DNA of 39,299 bases, taken from Opitutales bacterium UBA2995 (lineage in GTDB: Bacteria; Verrucomicrobiota; Verrucomicrobiia; Opitutales; UBA2995). Each line of letters begins with the position of its first letter. Position 1 is the stretch's first letter. The stretch spans positions 28,198-67,496 of the forward strand of contig DDZZ01000023.1 of NCBI GenBank assembly GCA_002346535.1. The letters run 5' to 3'. Positions 1-7,684 of the stretch are shown piece by piece. The translations under genes and the position numbers were made by a program. The notes beneath the pieces were generated by a model, which was given only the letters and a program-made list of their open reading frames with translations, searched no databases and was not told where the DNA came from.

Positions 1-1
1 G

Positions 2-1429
2 GACGATCTGGCCATTATGGCAGGTGCGCCATTTCAAACCGGGCGGGAAGTGGACGAGATCCTCCACTGTTACACGCAATGTGCGGAATCCATCGTCAAG
101 GATTCCGGTATTGTCAAGGTTACGAACTTCGATTGTGGGTATACCGATCCCTTCGATATTGTCGATCTTACTCGGGGGAAACGGCAGGGCCTGCGATTGA
201 TCAATGAAATACTTTTGAATGAGTTTCGCTTACTCTATGCCTTTCCAGTGCTCGGCCTCCGGCAAGGCCGTCAAATAATCGGCGATTACACTCCAACGAT
301 GCATGATCAGATTTTCCTGAAACACTACGATGACTGCATCGGTTATTCCGCCGCCAAATATGATTGTCATTCTAAGGATTTCGCGAATCACAATGACTTT
401 GCCCTCCTTTGGGTGTGGATTCTTGGTAATCGTGAACGGCATTTTGGAGGAGAGATTCCTTACCGCTGTATGTTGCCCAAGGGCCTAGAAGGTATACTCG
501 TGGCCTGTCGCTCTGCTTCCTCTACGAACGAAGCAAATTATCAGCAACGCGTCATCCGGAACTGTCGCCGCATGGGCGAGGCGGCCGGAATAGCTGCGGC
601 AATCTGCGCAAAATCCGGTGTTACTCCCCGCTCATTGGACGTAAAACTGGTTCAGGAGGAGTTGAAAAAATCAGGTGCATTAGGAGAAGCCACCCGCCCA
701 AAACCTACGCTTCCGAAATACAACCATGAAGAGCTGAAAGAACTGTTTCTCAGCGACAATTTTAAGGACGCCGTTTGGCTCCTCGCGCATGGTGATTCGG
801 AGTCTTTCGCATTCCTCAAAGAAATCCTCGAGCAAGGACCTAAGGAGAAGAAAATCTGGGCAGCCATCGCCCTGGCTTGGCATCGCGATGCGGCCGCTTT
901 ACCTGAGCTAATCAAGCAAATCGAGGATCGTCCCGAAACACCGGAGGAGTATCTGCATATAAGGCGCTACGCCCCGTTCTGGATGCTAATGATTGTGTTC
1001 ATTGGGCGCATTGGAGATTCGTCAGCTTTACCTACTTTGTTTTCTATTCTTAACGACCCCAAATCGGATATCGACGCGATCCTCGCTTCAATCCGAGCTC
1101 TTGGCCGCATTGGTGATGCAGCTGCAGTACCAGCCCTTGAAGCACTTCTCAAGCGAGATGATCTTCCTCGCGACCGCAGATTCCAAATGACTTCACAGGT
1201 CGTGACCGAAATGGTGGGAGAAGATGGTCTCTGGCAAGTGGAACTTACCATTGCCGAAGTTCTCGCCGAGTTTGGCAAACCACAGCCTCAGGTCGTCGAA
1301 AAACATCAACAGGATCCCCGACCCTGGGTAAGAAGATACGTTGCTATTGTTAGGGAGAAAATTAATGCGATGGTTGAGAGCCAAAAACTCACTATTCCAT
1401 TTCGCGAAGAAATCGGGATGCGGTGTTAG
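2..1429 (+). CDS. FAD-dependent oxidoreductase C-terminus fused to HEAT-like repeats (5' partial)
   Basis: The reading frame is open to the left edge of the window (codons for DDLAI precede the first Met at 17), so this is the 3' part of a larger gene. The first ~220 visible residues resemble the C-terminal half of the FAD-dependent oxidoreductases common in Verrucomicrobiota and Planctomycetota (FAD_oxidored type). The clearest segment is near residues 145-225 from Met17: GEIPYRCMLPKGLEG, then ILVACRSAS, then RMGEAAGIAAAICAK. From about residue 235 to 450 the sequence becomes alpha-helical repeats of the PBS-lyase HEAT kind, for example IGRIGDSSALPTLFSIL and IRALGRIGDAAAVPALEAL. The FAD-binding N-terminus lies outside the window, so the substrate cannot be told. 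The HEAT part suggests a protein-interaction platform. The family call for the first half is moderately sure; the repeat call is firm. Confidence 0.75.
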   Translation, partial: DDLAIMAGAPFQTGREVDEILHCYTQCAESIVKDSGIVKVTNFDCGYTDPFDIVDLTRGKRQGLRLINEILLNEFRLLYAFPVLGLRQGRQIIGDYTPTMHDQIFLKHYDDCIGYSAAKYDCHSKDFANHNDFALLWVWILGNRERHFGGEIPYRCMLPKGLEGILVACRSASSTNEANYQQRVIRNCRRMGEAAGIAAAICAKSGVTPRSLDVKLVQEELKKSGALGEATRPKPTLPKYNHEELKELFLSDNFKDAVWLLAHGDSESFAFLKEILEQGPKEKKIWAAIALAWHRDAAALPELIKQIEDRPETPEEYLHIRRYAPFWMLMIVFIGRIGDSSALPTLFSILNDPKSDIDAILASIRALGRIGDAAAVPALEALLKRDDLPRDRRFQMTSQVVTEMVGEDGLWQVELTIAEVLAEFGKPQPQVVEKHQQDPRPWVRRYVAIVREKINAMVESQKLTIPFREEIGMRC

Positions 1430-1837
1430 TTGGATTAGAATTCCGTTTCTTCTCCAAGGCTAAAAGGGATCAAACCTTGAATCGGTTAATTCCACAGACT
1501 TCATCAAAATTGCAAGGATCAGCTGTCGCCTAAGGGCTATGGCTAGACATGATGACCCCGAAGCCGGACTTGGATCGGTAATATTCAAATAAATGCCTTA
1601 ACTTAGCGACAACGCATGCGGTCGAAATTGTTTTCTCCTCCAATTCTTTCTCCGGGCATTGAATTCGATCATTCATCTAAAGTATCCGAACAATTGATAT
1701 ACGGCTGAACCCCGGAGTGCTCATTCCGAGCTCCCCGGAAAATATCAAACAAAGTATGAAAAGGAGCAGGGCGGGTTATCACTCGCCTTGCATCCAACCA
1801 AATCAGAGATTAAATTTCTGATGTAAAACATGAGGCC
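1430..1837. other. Intergenic region with a hairpin, no gene seen
   Basis: About 400 bases between the oxidoreductase stop and the stop of the broken gene on the opposite strand. I see no credible reading frame. An imperfect hairpin lies at roughly 1764-1793, with arms GCAGGGCGGG and CTCGCCTTGC that pair with two G-T wobbles. It could be part of a transcript end, but there is no clear T-run after it. Confidence 0.4.
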
Positions 1838-2582
1838 CTATTGTTCGTTTACCTCAAACACTTCGAAGATAGCCAAACCACCGTCACCGGAACCCAGAAT
1901 ACCGCGCGTTGAAATGTTCAGCACATTTCCATCGCCGACAATTGGGAAGCCAGTGTTGTCCTCTACAAAGGTCAGAGGCGAACCAATTGGAATTGCAGCT
2001 GCTAGCGCGGCTTCCAAGATGAGGACGTTTCCGTCAACAAAGGCAATTTTGCCTAATTCGGTTCCATCATACAGGAAGACAAAATTACTTATTGCAACTC
2101 CAGAGACATCATTCATTGTGATGGTGGTAGCTCCAGCGTCTGCGGCTTCACTCCGAGGTGTGGGATCAACGCCATCACTATAGGTCACAGCATCATTAGC
2201 CGGAATTGCAACCAGAGTCATACCTTCCAGTGTCAGCACATTACCCTCAATGGAGGCAATGATACCAAGTGGAGATCCGCCTGACAGGCTGACCAACGCC
2301 CTTACAATCGCTTCAGCCGGAGGAGGATTCGTCAGGGGTTACTGAAGTAGCTCCATAGCCTACTGCTACGGCGAGAGTTGTGGTGTCAACTTCAACCGTG
2401 CGGCGAGTCTTCCCGTGTGGAGGTGTTGTCAGGTTTTTATAGCCATAGAAGATCCAGAAATCATCTGCGTATACCTGGGTATCAAAATTCGGCCCAGCTC
2501 CGACCCTACAGTGAATCAGTAGGCCATCATAACTAGAGCTACAAAAAATCGCCGATGTCTTCGGTTTATTCCAAGACCTACT
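1838..2582 (-). pseudogene. Frameshifted remnant of a repeat-containing, probably secreted protein
   Basis: Two coding-like stretches lie end to end in different frames on the minus strand. The upstream one (2582 down to a TGA at 2315-2313) reads ...NFDTQVYADDFWIFYGYKN... and ends ...TSVTPDESSSG. The downstream one runs from a stop at 2341-2339 to a TAA at 1838 and begins PLTNPPPAEAIVRALVSL. A single shift of frame near 2315-2340 would join them. The upstream piece has no Met and is closed by a stop at 2585-2583; the downstream piece offers only a TTG at 2296. The downstream piece holds two copies of a short beta-rich unit, LGIIASIEGNVLTLE and LGKIAFVDGNVLILE. There is no signal peptide left. 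I do not recognise the family with confidence. A sequencing error instead of true decay is possible for the frameshift, but it would not explain the missing start. Confidence 0.6.
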
Positions 2583-2664
2583 CTAAAAGTTTTCAACCAC
2601 CCCTGTTTTGGAGCGGTAGTTTATAGGACTGTAAAATTCTGATGAGTAGAATCCGCTGACAAGA

Positions 2665-3606
2665 TTACTTGTGCTGCTCGGCCCATTTGGCAAAATCGGC
2701 TTCAATCTCATCGGTCCACGTGGTGTCCAACTGACCTGGGGAATAAGTACCTTGCTGCAACATCAAAGCACTCCACTGGTCGCGCCGGCGAACATCCTCA
2801 GACGACCCCACCACTTTTTCAGCGAGCTGAGGCGGAATGAACATCAATCCTTCAGGGTCTCCGAGCACGATATCTCCCGGCATTACCGTAGTGTCGCCGA
2901 TTCGAATGGGAACATTCATGCCCATCAACATAGTGTTGCGCACTCCTCCTCGGGTGACAGCGGAAGGATGAAACCGGCGAACGTAACCTTTAAAGCCTTC
3001 GATTGCCTGGATGCCTGAAAGGTCGCGCAACCCACCCTCAATAACAATACCGTTTTGAGACTTTCCATAAATTGCATTGGCCAAACGATCGCCCAAGAAA
3101 TTATAGCCTGACATATCCACAACCAGCACATCCCCCGGCTGGAGCGTATCGATGACCCATGAATTGTGTCCGGTGCCACTACGTTTTTCGGCTTTGCCCT
3201 GTGCATCGACCACCGCCCGGACATCGGGACGGGTCGGTAAAAACAAAGCAGTTACAACACGACCGACCAAACGATCGGGTGATGCATTAAACTCTTTCCA
3301 ATCACCCTCAAAATGATCCTTAAAACCGCCCTCCCGATAAATGACGCTCCACGCCTCTTCAGCAGTCACGTTTTTCATTCGCTCGAGAATTGAATCGGGT
3401 ACTTTGGGCCGACCGTCATCAAACCGTTCTCCTTCCCAGGCGCTCGTGAACAGGGTACGCTGTTCAGCCGTATACATACTCATTTGTGCGAAACTTTCCT
3501 CGGAAAAAGCAAAAACGAGTGCTACACTTAAGCAGATTTTTAGATCCAGATTTAGCAATTGGTAACTCCTAGAGTTTAGAAAACGATTTTTAAGATACAT
3601 AAGCAT
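2665..3606 (-). CDS. Exported RraA-like protein (HMG/CHA aldolase family)
   Basis: RraA/HMG-CHA aldolase-like fold. Family members include class II aldolases that release pyruvate from 4-hydroxy-4-methyl-2-oxoglutarate or similar 2-keto acids, and non-enzymatic RraA. The diagnostic stretch is GDVLVVDMSG, then LGDRLANAIYGKSQNG, then IVIEGGLRDLSG. The Arg-Asp pair (R194-D195 from this start) sits where the substrate- and metal-binding RD motif of the aldolases lies, so aldolase activity is plausible. The N-terminus carries an unusual 30-40 residue leader with a hydrophobic run ICLSVALVFAF ending SFAQ, which looks like a Sec signal, so the protein is predicted to be exported; typical RraA proteins are cytoplasmic. 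The longest frame begins with TTG at 3621; ATG at 3606 or 3600 is more likely. It is divergent from the dehydratase pair and probably shares its regulatory region. Confidence 0.8.
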   Translation of the reverse strand: MLMYLKNRFLNSRSYQLLNLDLKICLSVALVFAFSEESFAQMSMYTAEQRTLFTSAWEGERFDDGRPKVPDSILERMKNVTAEEAWSVIYREGGFKDHFEGDWKEFNASPDRLVGRVVTALFLPTRPDVRAVVDAQGKAEKRSGTGHNSWVIDTLQPGDVLVVDMSGYNFLGDRLANAIYGKSQNGIVIEGGLRDLSGIQAIEGFKGYVRRFHPSAVTRGGVRNTMLMGMNVPIRIGDTTVMPGDIVLGDPEGLMFIPPQLAEKVVGSSEDVRRRDQWSALMLQQGTYSPGQLDTTWTDEIEADFAKWAEQHK

Positions 3607-3673
3607 TAATATGTTGCTCAAAAGTTTAGATCTCGGGGTACATACAGGTCAAGGAAACAGCCATTTAACTACC

Positions 3674-3685
3674 TACCGTTCGGTA
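3674..3685. promoter_or_regulatory. Palindromic operator-like site TACCGTTCGGTA
   Basis: A 5-bp perfect inverted repeat, TACCG and CGGTA, separated by TT. It lies in the short divergent region between the RraA-like gene and the first GalD-like gene. Its form resembles half-sites bound by TetR-type repressors, but no regulator gene is present in the window, so the assignment is inference. Confidence 0.4.
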
Positions 3686-3731
3686 AAATTTTAACTTGAC
3701 CCAGCCAGCCATTCTCCTGAAGAAAAGATTC

Positions 3732-4961
3732 ATGAATCGCAGACAATTTTTGAAAACAGCGTTAGCCCTTCCAGCAGGTGCATGGATGTCCCGTTACAAT
3801 CTGCTGGCCCAACCGGCACTTAATCAGATCAAAATCACGGCGATCAAGTCAATCGTCCTGAAAAACCAGTGGAAAACCTTGGTTAAGGTGGAAACCGATG
3901 CGGGTATTTCCGGCTTCGGTGAATCCGGGGCCACGGGCGAAATTTTTCGTGGTTGGGTGCATAAAGGCAACAAGCCTATCGAGGACAAGCTGATTGGAGA
4001 AGACCCACTGGCGATCGAAAAACTCTATTACAAAATGAGCACACAGGTGCACAACCTGGTCTCTCAAGGAAGTGTATTCAGCGGCATTGATATGGCTTTG
4101 TGGGACATCGCGGGAAAAGTGCTGAACCAGCCGGTCCACAGATTACTGGGCGGACCCTTTCGCGAAAAAATAAAACTGTATCACGGTTCCCAACCCGAGA
4201 ACATGCTCGATAAGAAAAGTTGCGCGGACTGGGCAGACACCATCCGGGCAAACCCACGTGGTTGGTCCACGATCAAGATGTCTTTTAATCAGGTATTCGG
4301 ATTTGACCGGCAGGAACGTGATATTCCCATGCTTGGTCCCAACGATTTCGTCAAGCTCAGAACAGCCTTTAACAATGTACGGGAGGCCCTGGGCATGGAC
4401 TATGACATCATCGCTCATGGCCATAGCGAGTTTGATTTACCGACTTCGGTTGGCATTGCCAAAGCGATCGCTCCTTCCAAGGTGCTCTGGCTCGAGGATC
4501 CACTGCCACCGCATTATTCGGATAGCTGGAAAGCCCTCAAACAACAATCGCCTGTACCCATTATGAACGGTGAAAAGGTGGAGATGCCCAAAGGATTTTT
4601 GCCTTTCCTGCAAAATCAGGCCGTGGATATTATTCATCCGGACCTGGCTTGGTGTGGTGGCATTACCGGAGCAAGAAAGATTGCAGACCTGGCATCGCTC
4701 TATCGGATCCCCGTCGCACTCCACAACCTGGGTGGTTATGCGCTCCTGATGGCCAGCGTACAGTACGCAGCCTCGATCCACGATTTTGTGATTCTGGAAA
4801 ACGCCATCGATAAAGGTCAGGGAACTGAGTTAATGGGTGAAGACCCCGTTGTTGTAACGAACAGCTATATCGACGTTCCCAAGGAACCCGGCCTGATGCG
4901 CATGGATCAGGACTTCCTCAAGGCGAACATGCGTCCCGGGGAAATCTGGTGGGGAGCCTAA
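3732..4961 (+). CDS. Tat-exported GalD-like enolase-superfamily dehydratase, copy 1
   Basis: 409-residue mandelate racemase/enolase superfamily protein, most like sugar-acid (galactonate-type) dehydratases, which convert an aldonate to a 2-keto-3-deoxy acid. The start at ATG 3732 gives a Tat leader, MNRRQFLKTALALPAGAW; the longer TTG-started frame from 3696 would bury it. C-terminal barrel residues match E. coli galactonate dehydratase spacing: E255 in WLEDP, E281 in NGEKVE, H331 in ALHNLGG, E356 in VILEN, and H231 in AHGH. The position of the first metal ligand, Asp in the family, is H229 here, so metal binding may differ. Its neighbour at 5058 is a close paralogue with the same change. True substrate is unknown; the export signal suggests a periplasmic role. 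Confidence 0.85.
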   Translation: MNRRQFLKTALALPAGAWMSRYNLLAQPALNQIKITAIKSIVLKNQWKTLVKVETDAGISGFGESGATGEIFRGWVHKGNKPIEDKLIGEDPLAIEKLYYKMSTQVHNLVSQGSVFSGIDMALWDIAGKVLNQPVHRLLGGPFREKIKLYHGSQPENMLDKKSCADWADTIRANPRGWSTIKMSFNQVFGFDRQERDIPMLGPNDFVKLRTAFNNVREALGMDYDIIAHGHSEFDLPTSVGIAKAIAPSKVLWLEDPLPPHYSDSWKALKQQSPVPIMNGEKVEMPKGFLPFLQNQAVDIIHPDLAWCGGITGARKIADLASLYRIPVALHNLGGYALLMASVQYAASIHDFVILENAIDKGQGTELMGEDPVVVTNSYIDVPKEPGLMRMDQDFLKANMRPGEIWWGA

Positions 4962-5057
4962 GTCGTCTCTAGCCCGTTATCTGAAGACCGTTCCAAATGA
5001 CAAAAATCGGGAATAATATCTTGATAAGATTCCGCAATGTCTCCTAAATAAGATTCC

Positions 5058-6302
5058 ATGAATCGTAGGCAATTTTTAAGAAGCGCTTTAGCCCTTCCAG
5101 CAGGAGCTTGGATGGCAAACTACAACCTCATGGCTCATCCTATGATGAACCAGATTAAGATCACCGATATCAAAGGCATGGTCTTAAAGAACCAATGGAA
5201 AACCCTGGTAAGGGTGGAAACAGATGCCGGAATATACGGCTACGGTGAATCAGGCGCCTCGGGAGATATTTTTCGCTCCTGGGTGAATACGGGAAACAAA
5301 CCTATCCGAAATTACCTGATTGGTGAAGATCCGCTCGCGATTGAAAAACACTATTTTAAAATGAGCACTCAGGTACACAACCTGTTGGCTCAAGGGAGTG
5401 TTTTTAGCGGCATTGATATTGCCTTGTGGGATATAGCCGGGAAAGTCCTTGGCCGTCCCGTATGCGAGCTCCTGGGCGGACCGTTCCGGGATAAAGTAAA
5501 GCTGTATCACGACGATCAACCAACGGACATGTTGGATAAGAAAAACTGCGAAGACTGGGCGGACAAAATCAAAGCGAATCCTCGAGGCTGGACGACGATC
5601 AAGCTCTCTTTCAACCATGCTTTTGGGAACGAAAGCCCTTACAGCCCCCATTATCTGCCTACCTTGACGCCTCGCGAATTAAACATGCTCCGTGAAGGGT
5701 TTGATAATGTCCGCGAAGCGATGGGCCCAGACTACGATCTGATTGCTCATGCGCACAGCGAGTTTGATTTACCAAGCTCGGTCGGAATTGCCAAAGCAGT
5801 GGCACCCTCAGAAGTCCTTTGGCTAGAAGATCCGCTACCACCGGAATACAGTTCCAGTTGGAAGGCTTTGAAAGAACAGTCTCCAGTACCCATCATGAAT
5901 GGTGAGAAGGTGGAAATGCCGAAAGGTTTCCTACCCTTCCTGCAGAATCAGGCCCTGGACATCCTTCATCCCGACATAGCGTTTTGCGGTGGTATTACTG
6001 GAGCCAAGAAAATCGCCGAGCTAGCTGCCGTATTCCGAATACCGATCGCATTGCACAATCTGGGAGCCTACCCACTTCTAATGGGTTCGGTACAGTTCGC
6101 AGCCTCCACTCAGAATTTTGTGATCTTGGAAAACGCCATCGATAAAGGGCAGGGAACCGAGCTGATGGGCGAAGAGCCTGTTGTCGTGACCGATAGCTAC
6201 ATCGAGGTGCCGAGAGAACCAGGCATCATGCGAATGAACCAAGACTATCTGAAGGCAAACGTCCGCCCAGAAGAAACCTGGTGGGGCGACGAGAAAAAAT
6301 AG
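5058..6302 (+). CDS. Tat-exported GalD-like enolase-superfamily dehydratase, copy 2
   Basis: 414-residue paralogue of the preceding gene and plainly a tandem duplicate. The leaders (MNRRQFLRSALALPAGAW here) and most of the barrel are almost the same, but the segment after the FNHAFG/FNQVFG stretch differs: this copy has a longer loop ending SPHYLPTLTP, near residues 190-205, just before the first barrel ligand strand. That loop may tune substrate choice. The His pair is H231 and H233 in AHAHSEFD, followed by WLEDP, NGEKVE, ALHNLGA and VILENA. The Asp-to-His change at the first metal position is therefore shared by both copies. The gap to copy 1 is 96 bases with no clear terminator, so co-transcription is likely. 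Confidence 0.85.
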   Translation: MNRRQFLRSALALPAGAWMANYNLMAHPMMNQIKITDIKGMVLKNQWKTLVRVETDAGIYGYGESGASGDIFRSWVNTGNKPIRNYLIGEDPLAIEKHYFKMSTQVHNLLAQGSVFSGIDIALWDIAGKVLGRPVCELLGGPFRDKVKLYHDDQPTDMLDKKNCEDWADKIKANPRGWTTIKLSFNHAFGNESPYSPHYLPTLTPRELNMLREGFDNVREAMGPDYDLIAHAHSEFDLPSSVGIAKAVAPSEVLWLEDPLPPEYSSSWKALKEQSPVPIMNGEKVEMPKGFLPFLQNQALDILHPDIAFCGGITGAKKIAELAAVFRIPIALHNLGAYPLLMGSVQFAASTQNFVILENAIDKGQGTELMGEEPVVVTDSYIEVPREPGIMRMNQDYLKANVRPEETWWGDEKK

Positions 6303-6327
6303 AAATCAGGATTACTAACTTCGATTT

Positions 6328-6349
6328 CCGTCAGTGATGTTGCTGGCGG
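6328..6349 (+). terminator. Weak hairpin after the dehydratase pair
   Basis: Arms CCGTCAG and CTGGCGG can form seven pairs including one G-T wobble around an 8-base loop, followed within about 8 bases by ATTTTATAAT. It could be a weak terminator between the dehydratases and the CoA-transferase, but the T-run is short and offset. Confidence 0.3.
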
Positions 6350-6436
6350 ATGAGGGATTTTATAATAGGTCTGATTGGTTGTTTTTTCCGGAAACAAAGA
6401 AAATCATTAAGTGGCTCAACAAACCAATAGATAGAA

Positions 6437-7660
6437 GTGAATCAAAAGGCCACATCTTCTGAAAAGCTTCTCGAGGGCCTGACCGTTCTTGATTTCACTC
6501 GGGTATTCGCTGGGCCTTACTGCACACGCATGCTAGCCGACCTGGGGGCACGGGTCATTAAGGTCGAACGCCCAGGGGAAGGAGATGAAATTCGCCGGGT
6601 AGTATTACAACTCGAGGAGGGAAAGTCCGACCAGAGCTCTTATTTTGTCCGACTTAATTCTGGCAAGGAGGGAATCGCAGTCAATCTATCCCATCCCGAA
6701 TCGCATGCGTTGATTTTAGATCTTATTGAAAAATCCGATGTTCTGGTTGAAAACTTTTCACCGGGAATCATGGCTCGGTATGGTCTTGATTCCGACACCC
6801 TGCGTTCTCAGAAACCCGACCTCATTTATTGTTCTATTTCTGGATTTGGCCAAACTGGTCCGTTGAGCTCTATGAAGGCTTACGCCCATTTGATCAATGC
6901 GGTTTCAGGTTTGATGGATCTGGACCGCGGAGGAGAAAGGGATCCCGGGGCCCAGTACCTGCAAGTAGCCGATGTGTTGGCTGGCACTCATGCATTTGGG
7001 GCAATATCCGCCGCGCTTTTGAGACGTTCCCGTACTGGCGAAGGTGCAACTCTGGATATATCCATGATGGAATGCCTGATTGCGTCCGATGACATTTCTT
7101 ACCCGTCCCTATTGAATGGTGGGACCGCTCACCATGGTCCGCGTCCGGGAATGCTCGTTACCAATATCGGAGATCGTTATATGGCAATACAAACAGCAAT
7201 TTCCCCCAGCATGTGGTCCAAGATGGTAAAATTCATCGGGCAACCGGAATTGGAAACCGATCCGCGATTTTCAACGACACTTTTAAGGCGTGAAAACTGG
7301 GATGCGCTCAGTGAGCTCTTAAGCGAATGGCTAAAATCGTTTGAAGATGTGGATAAGGCCATAGCCGCCATTACCGAAGCAGGATTACCTGGGGCACCCA
7401 TGTTGACTCCAGAAGAGGTCATCGATCATCCCCATCTCAAAGAACGTGAGGCATTCCCCAAAGTGGATCACCCTGGCCGGGGAAAGGTTCGAGTTACGGC
7501 TACTCCTTTCTTTGTCGACGGGAACCCCACCCACCCCAAAGGGGCTGCACCTTACCGAATTGGCGAACAGACGCATAAAGTTATTTCCGAATTCCTCGGT
7601 TATACGGATGAGAAAATTGCCACTCTTCACGAAGCTGAAGTAATCGATATTCCCCATTAG
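6437..7660 (+). CDS. CaiB/BaiF-type (class III) CoA-transferase
   Basis: 407-residue family III CoA-transferase. These cytoplasmic enzymes move CoA between carboxylic acids, as in formyl-CoA:oxalate, carnitine or succinyl-CoA:acid transferases. Diagnostic parts are LEGLTVLDFTRVFAGPYC with RMLADLGARVIKVERPG near the N-terminus, the nucleophilic Asp D179 in QVADVLAG, and GEGATLDISMME. The start is GTG at 6437; there is no earlier Met and the family's conserved N-terminus begins only about 14 residues later. It lies downstream of the exported dehydratases on the same strand and converges with the GlpD-like gene with only 24 bases between stops. It may activate an acid made from the sugar-acid breakdown products, but the substrate cannot be read from the sequence. 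Confidence 0.88.
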   Translation: MNQKATSSEKLLEGLTVLDFTRVFAGPYCTRMLADLGARVIKVERPGEGDEIRRVVLQLEEGKSDQSSYFVRLNSGKEGIAVNLSHPESHALILDLIEKSDVLVENFSPGIMARYGLDSDTLRSQKPDLIYCSISGFGQTGPLSSMKAYAHLINAVSGLMDLDRGGERDPGAQYLQVADVLAGTHAFGAISAALLRRSRTGEGATLDISMMECLIASDDISYPSLLNGGTAHHGPRPGMLVTNIGDRYMAIQTAISPSMWSKMVKFIGQPELETDPRFSTTLLRRENWDALSELLSEWLKSFEDVDKAIAAITEAGLPGAPMLTPEEVIDHPHLKEREAFPKVDHPGRGKVRVTATPFFVDGNPTHPKGAAPYRIGEQTHKVISEFLGYTDEKIATLHEAEVIDIPH

Positions 7661-7684
7661 AACTATCGCAACCCTCTGGGATTT

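Noticed and set aside
993..1190. Open frame overlapping the HEAT-repeat gene on the same strand
   Set aside because: It lies wholly within a well-supported coding sequence in another frame and has no recognisable features.
1830..2183. Plus-strand open frame across the broken gene
   Set aside because: Low-complexity Pro/Ser-rich product antiparallel to the minus-strand repeat-bearing sequence; typical of a shadow frame.
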